NCBI GenBank assembly: GCA_006508105.1
Contig: QKPP01000068.1
Coordinates: forward strand, 1-36,647
Source of the DNA: Myxococcales bacterium FL481
GTDB lineage: Bacteria > Myxococcota_A > Polyangia > Nannocystales > Nannocystaceae
DNA length: 36,647 nt
Direction of reading: 5' to 3'
Positions 32,964-36,647 of the stretch are shown here, piece after piece. Made by a program: the position numbers and the translations under genes. Each line of letters opens with the position of its first letter. Positions within the stretch are counted from its first letter, which is position 1. The notes below the pieces were generated by a model that did no database searches, was not told where the DNA came from, and saw nothing but the letters and a program-made list of their open reading frames with translations.

Positions 32964-34568
32964 GTGACGAACCGGCTTCCCGACCCCGCGCTGCAAGTAT
33001 CACTTGCCGAAGACTTGGATGCACGTATCGCCGAGTGGTCGGCAACGAGCAGCGGCATCGTGAGCTTGTTCTTTGCACCATCCGCATCCGACCACGCTCC
33101 GCGACCGACCACACCCAACGCCGGCGACGGTCATGACCGGCTGTACATCGCGTTCGCCTCGGGCCCCCAAGCGACGGTCAACCAACTCGAGCTCGTTGAG
33201 ATCGAGGCCGGGTTGATCGATCGACTGGCCCCCTACCTCAGCTCCGACGGGGCCCCGTACTGCATTCTCGCGGACGCCCATTCCGACCTCGCTAAGCTAC
33301 GCCGGCGTGGCGTGATGCCGCGGCGCTTCGGGTGCATTCGCACGGCAGCCACGTTGCTGGCCGAGGGCGCTGACGGCCGCCGCGATGATCGCCCGCTGGA
33401 CTGGTGCGCGCGAGATGCCCTGGGCATCGAACTCGCGGCACTGCCCGACCGCCGCAGTTTGGCGCAACGCTGCGGGCAGATGATTCCCATCCTGCGTGCG
33501 TACACGGGCCGGCTGCGCGAGCGCGGCTTGACGCGAGTGTTCGGCCTCGAGTGCGAACTGCTCCCTCACGTGATCGAAATGGAGCAAACTGGCATCGCCA
33601 TCGACACGGCCGCGTTTGAGCGCGTGGTCGCGGGATGGCACGCCGAGCGCGACCAGACCACGCAACCGGCTCGGCTCACCCGACTCGACAAGCTACTGAG
33701 CACATACCGCTACTGGGCCCGGGACTACGCCGACTACGACGGCCGCATTCGCTGCCGCCTGGCCCCGCTGGCCACCGACTCGGGACGGTTCGCCTGCTCC
33801 GCGCCGAACTTGCAGCAAGTCCCCACCGAACACACCGCGCCGGGACTACGCGCTTGTTTCCGTGCGCCCGTAGGCCGACGGTTGATCATCGCCGACTACG
33901 CGCAAATTGAGCTGCGCGTGGCAGCCCACGTGGCCGACTGCCAGGCGTTGCGTGAGGTCTTTCGCCGGGGTGGCGACCCCCACCGCGCGACGGCAGCCAC
34001 GTTGATGCGCAAGCCGGCCGCCGATGTGAGCGAACACGAACGCAAGCTCGCCAAGGCGATCAACTTCGGGTTCCTGTTTGGCATGGGGTCGAAACGGTTC
34101 GCCGGCTACGCGAAGACCAGCTACGGCATTGAGCTCGATCACGACCAGGCTCAACGGGCGCGGGAGGCGTTTTTGGCGACGTTTCCCGGGATCGCGGCGT
34201 GGCACCGCCGCACCGGCGCACTGTCTCGGCCATCGATCGACAAGGGGGTGACGGTGACCACGGTCATGGGTCGACGCAAGCGCTTCGCGCCCGGGGAGTT
34301 CTCGTTTACCAGCGCGCTCAACATCCCCGTGCAAGGAACCGCCGCCGAGGGCTTCAAGCGAGCGATGATCGACGTCGCGGGGCCGTTGCGTGAACTCGAC
34401 GGACACGGGGTGCTGTGCGTCCACGATGAGTACGTGGCCGAAGTGCCGCAAGCACACGCGGACGCGGCCTGTCAGATCGTCGAGTCGACCCTGGCGCGGA
34501 GCATGGCGAGCATCGTCGACAGCGTCCCGATCGTCGTGGAGTGTCGCGTGGCCGATTTTTGGGGCTGA
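32964..34568 (+). CDS. Family A DNA polymerase (compact PolA-like, exonuclease residues lost)
   Basis: This 534-residue protein carries the polymerase module of family A. Motif A is ADYAQIELRVAAH (D311), motif B ERKLAKAINFGFLFG (R360, K364, F368, F372), then NIPVQGTAAEGFK, and motif C VHDE (487-489). SGRFACSAPNLQQVP matches the thumb-palm block. The 5'-nuclease domain is absent, and the N-terminal 190 residues look like a 3'-5' exonuclease fold without its acidic residues (LFFAPS where DxE is expected, IRTAATLLAEG where DT is expected). F372 replaces the usual Tyr of motif B. It may be a second polymerase beside a normal PolA, or of phage origin. GTG 32964 is chosen over TTG 32949. Confidence 0.88.
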   Translation: MTNRLPDPALQVSLAEDLDARIAEWSATSSGIVSLFFAPSASDHAPRPTTPNAGDGHDRLYIAFASGPQATVNQLELVEIEAGLIDRLAPYLSSDGAPYCILADAHSDLAKLRRRGVMPRRFGCIRTAATLLAEGADGRRDDRPLDWCARDALGIELAALPDRRSLAQRCGQMIPILRAYTGRLRERGLTRVFGLECELLPHVIEMEQTGIAIDTAAFERVVAGWHAERDQTTQPARLTRLDKLLSTYRYWARDYADYDGRIRCRLAPLATDSGRFACSAPNLQQVPTEHTAPGLRACFRAPVGRRLIIADYAQIELRVAAHVADCQALREVFRRGGDPHRATAATLMRKPAADVSEHERKLAKAINFGFLFGMGSKRFAGYAKTSYGIELDHDQAQRAREAFLATFPGIAAWHRRTGALSRPSIDKGVTVTTVMGRRKRFAPGEFSFTSALNIPVQGTAAEGFKRAMIDVAGPLRELDGHGVLCVHDEYVAEVPQAHADAACQIVESTLARSMASIVDSVPIVVECRVADFWG

Positions 34569-34674
34569 TCGGCCGAGAAGGCGCGAACCGGGTTCACATC
34601 CGGCCGTCGCCTACCCCACGCGCTCCAAGTCCGCACGCCTCGGCAAAGACCCGCCGAGCCGCACCACCGCTCGA

Positions 34675-35463
34675 CTACGGCTGAAGCTCGGCGTCTTCGG
34701 CGGCCCGACCCGTCATGGGGACGAAACGCACCGGCGCGACGTCTCGTGTGACGTGCCCGCGCTCGTGCCGAGTCACGACCCGTAGGTTTTGCTCCATGGT
34801 GCCCACGGGCACCACCAGCTTGCCGCCCACGGCCAGCTGCTCGATCAGCGGCGGTGGGATCTCAGCGGGCGCGGCCGTCACGATGATGCCATCAAATGGC
34901 GCATGTTCCGGCCAACCCGCGTAACCGTCACCGTGACGCACGGTCACGTTGTCGAAGCCCAGCGCCGCGAGCCGCTCACGGGCCGACGTCGCCAGCGGTT
35001 CGATGATCTCCACCGAGTAGACGTGTCGTGTGAACGTCGCCAACACCGCGGCTTGGTACCCAGATCCAGTGCCGATCTCGAGCACCCGAGCGTGGGCGGG
35101 GAGCTCCAGTAGCTGCGTCATGAGGGCGACGATGTAAGGCTGGGAGATCGTGACGTCGTGGCCGATGGGTAGCGGCCGGTCTTCATGAGCATGACGGCGA
35201 TACGGCTCGGGGACGAAGCGGTCCCGGGGCACGTCGCGCATCGCCGCGAGCACGCGTTCATCTCGGATGTCTCGGGCGGCGAGCTGCACATCGACCATCT
35301 GTTGCCGCGCACGCGCCTGGCGTTCGTCGCCCTCGCGCCTCGCCTGTGGAGGGTGCTGCTGCGGTTGCACCTTCGAGTCTGCTCCCGTACCGCAGCTTGT
35401 GACCGCGCCGAGCCACGGCGCAAGAACAAGCGTCCACGCGACCTCGCGCGCTCGCGATACCAT
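34675..35463 (-). CDS. pcm: Protein-L-isoaspartate O-methyltransferase with lipoprotein signal
   Basis: This 262-residue SAM-dependent methyltransferase repairs isoaspartyl residues in damaged proteins. The methyltransferase part (about 55-262) has RDRFVPEPYR, PLPIGHDVTISQPYIVALM, and the SAM loop VLEIGTGSGYQAA (127-139), then VRHGDGYAGW and the DGIIVTAAP motif, all as in PIMT. The N-terminal 30 residues form a signal with lipobox V21-T-S-C24, so the mature protein would be lipid-anchored in the periplasm rather than cytoplasmic. A charged Gln/Arg linker follows. ATG 35463 is chosen because it gives a proper signal peptide and follows TACGCT at 6 nt; the frame is open to 35505. Confidence 0.88.
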   Translation of the reverse strand: MVSRAREVAWTLVLAPWLGAVTSCGTGADSKVQPQQHPPQARREGDERQARARQQMVDVQLAARDIRDERVLAAMRDVPRDRFVPEPYRRHAHEDRPLPIGHDVTISQPYIVALMTQLLELPAHARVLEIGTGSGYQAAVLATFTRHVYSVEIIEPLATSARERLAALGFDNVTVRHGDGYAGWPEHAPFDGIIVTAAPAEIPPPLIEQLAVGGKLVVPVGTMEQNLRVVTRHERGHVTRDVAPVRFVPMTGRAAEDAELQP

Positions 35464-35984
35464 GCGAGCAGCGTACCACAGTGGCTCGATCGCGCCGGCC
35501 CGCAATCACCCCGCGTGCAGTCGCCATCGTCCGGGCCACAACGAACTGCCAGCCACGAATCGCCTCGTGAGACCGCCCCAACCGGCCGCACCGGGACGAT
35601 CGGACAATCTCCGAGGACCCGGCAGCCTCTCACTCACTCGTCCGACGCAATCACTGCCGGAGGCGTCCACGGCAGACGTCGTCGTTGCGGTAGGCGAGGG
35701 TCTACGGCGCGGCACAGCTGGTTGCGGCGGAGGGTCCCCCGGCCGTCGCGGGGCAGCCGATCGTCGCCGACTCGCGCCGACCACCGCGTCCGCGCCGAGC
35801 CCCGCCGTCGGTTGCCGCATACGCCAACCGCCACGCAAGCGGCCACGAGACGTGATTTTCGCGTGCCGCGTCGCCCCCGGATCACGATCCCGTGATCCGC
35901 GGCGAGAGCACGCGTAGACGCCACAACCCCGGATGCCCCACACTACCTTGCCCGCAGCCGACTCCCGGCACGGCCGAGCATCGC
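35464..35984. other. Intergenic region upstream of the sulfotransferase gene
   Basis: This 521-bp region separates the divergent methyltransferase and sulfotransferase genes. Several Arg-rich frames cross it on both strands but none shows a family motif, signal peptide or ribosome-binding site. The distinct element is the inverted repeat at 35879-35898. TACCTT at 35944-35949 is a possible -10. Confidence 0.5.
35879..35898. promoter_or_regulatory. 8-bp inverted repeat, possible operator
   Basis: GGATCACG-ATCC-CGTGATCC is a perfect 8-bp dyad with a 4-nt spacer, 86 nt before the sulfotransferase GTG. A dyad of this size could bind a dimeric regulator or fold as an RNA hairpin; no T-tract follows. 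Confidence 0.3.
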
Positions 35985-36647
35985 GTGGACAGCATCCTCT
36001 CCAGAATGGCCCGGGTCTACCGCATCTTGCGACGGACCCATCACGTCTACGTCGTGCCCTTGGTGCTCGCGGTGTTGTTTGCCGCGCTGCGCACCGGAGT
36101 CTGGCTGCTGATGAAGCTCGACTACGTGTTCTTTCCGCGTTTGCGGCGAACCAAGGTCACCCGCCCGATCGTGCTTGTCGGCAATCCTCGCACCGGGACA
36201 ACGTTTCTCCAGCGTTTTTTGGCGGATCATGGGCTGGGCTCGGGGATGGAGCTGTTTTTGATGCTGTACCCGTCGCTGGTGCTGCAAACCGTGCTCAAGC
36301 CGGTGCTCCCGCTGCTGGAGAGGCTCAGCCCGGCCAAGTTCCACTCGACCGACGCGCACCACACCAGCTTGAGCTCGGTTGAAACCGACGACGTCAGCGT
36401 ACTGTTTCGCTATCTCGACGGGTTTTTCCTGTACGGGTTCTTCTTGTCGTTCGATGACGAGGACCTGCTTCCCGCGGTCGACCCCAAAGTCCGCGACACA
36501 GCCTCCCGCGACTTCGCTTGGCTCCGTGCCCTCTGGGCGCGAAGCCTTGTCTTGCACGGTGCCCGGCGCAACGTGGCGAAGCTGTTCTCGTTGGGACCCC
36601 GACTGCCTCGGTTTCTCCAGGAGTTCCCCGACGCCCAGATCCTCTAC
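35985..36647 (+). CDS. Sulfotransferase family protein (partial, 3' end cut)
   Basis: The frame runs off the window after 221 codons. An N-terminal hydrophobic segment (VVPLVLAVLFAALRTGVWLLM, residues about 21-41) is followed by the PAPS-binding loop IVLVGNPRTGTTFLQRFLADHG at about 64-85 and the family-typical ETDDVSVLFRYLD. The sequence is consistent with a membrane-associated sulfotransferase that moves sulfate from PAPS to a lipid or carbohydrate. The catalytic and 3'-phosphate-binding residues further on are outside the window. The start is GTG 35985 or ATG 36006; both are in frame and no ribosome-binding site decides between them. Confidence 0.8.
   Translation, partial: MDSILSRMARVYRILRRTHHVYVVPLVLAVLFAALRTGVWLLMKLDYVFFPRLRRTKVTRPIVLVGNPRTGTTFLQRFLADHGLGSGMELFLMLYPSLVLQTVLKPVLPLLERLSPAKFHSTDAHHTSLSSVETDDVSVLFRYLDGFFLYGFFLSFDDEDLLPAVDPKVRDTASRDFAWLRALWARSLVLHGARRNVAKLFSLGPRLPRFLQEFPDAQILY

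Noticed and set aside
35634..35924. A 96-codon minus-strand frame with a hydrophobic patch near its start
   Set aside because: The patch is too short and the rest is Arg-rich with no family; there is no ribosome-binding site or -10 element.
1..36647. tRNA, rRNA, CRISPR array, insertion sequence or prophage
   Set aside because: I found no cloverleaf, no regularly spaced repeats, no transposase or integrase, and no terminal inverted repeats. The only repeats are the two short tandem duplications listed.

Overview
The window is GC-rich DNA from a Gram-negative bacterium. Outer-membrane barrels, a type VI secretion system (T6SS), a eukaryote-like Ser/Thr kinase beside an ECF sigma factor, many two-component proteins and frequent GTG starts suggest a Myxococcota (delta-proteobacterial) lineage. 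This placement is an inference, because no rRNA or tRNA gene is present to anchor it.

Region 1 (1-13.1 kb) is one flank of a T6SS locus. It holds clpV/tssH, a convergent receiver-only response regulator, a membrane-tethered Ser/Thr kinase, an ECF sigma factor, tssB, tssC, a tssA-like gene with two N-terminal ImpA-type domains, a small ArsC/Spx-like gene, a tssB-tssC fusion paralogue, and hcp with its own promoter and terminator. The baseplate and membrane-complex genes (tssE/F/G/K/J/L/M) and vgrG are not here and presumably lie upstream of position 1. The small gene at 10130-10474 appears in no conventional ORF list because it has an in-frame TGA at codon 13. The TGA occupies the first Cys position of a CxxC redox motif, and a SECIS-like hairpin starts 15 nt after it. 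It is best read as a selenoprotein.

Region 2 (13.1-20.6 kb) has an XRE-cupin regulator, an AI-2E family permease, and a translationally coupled minus-strand operon of Omp85-like barrel, DUF4390 exported protein and NtrY-like histidine kinase. MobA and a 52-residue single-span membrane protein follow. Region 3 (20.9-25.7 kb) holds a voltage-gated K+ channel with a C-terminal zinc ribbon, then the minus-strand operon receiver/degenerate-GGDEF regulator, nadK, recN.

Region 4 (25.9-36.6 kb) has rplM-rpsI behind a near-consensus sigma70 promoter and ahead of an intrinsic terminator. It continues with an exported barrel protein, a phosphodiester-glycosidase-domain protein next to a polytopic membrane protein, a KamA radical-SAM aminomutase divergent from a compact family A DNA polymerase, an L-isoaspartate methyltransferase with a lipoprotein signal, and a sulfotransferase cut by the window end.

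A recurring property is a -10-like hexamer (TATAGT, TATACT, TACTAT, TAGACT and similar) 6-10 nt before the start codon, with no Shine-Dalgarno. At least ten genes show it, which suggests leaderless or near-leaderless mRNAs are common here. Only a few genes (tssB, hcp, the 52-residue protein) have a clear ribosome-binding site.
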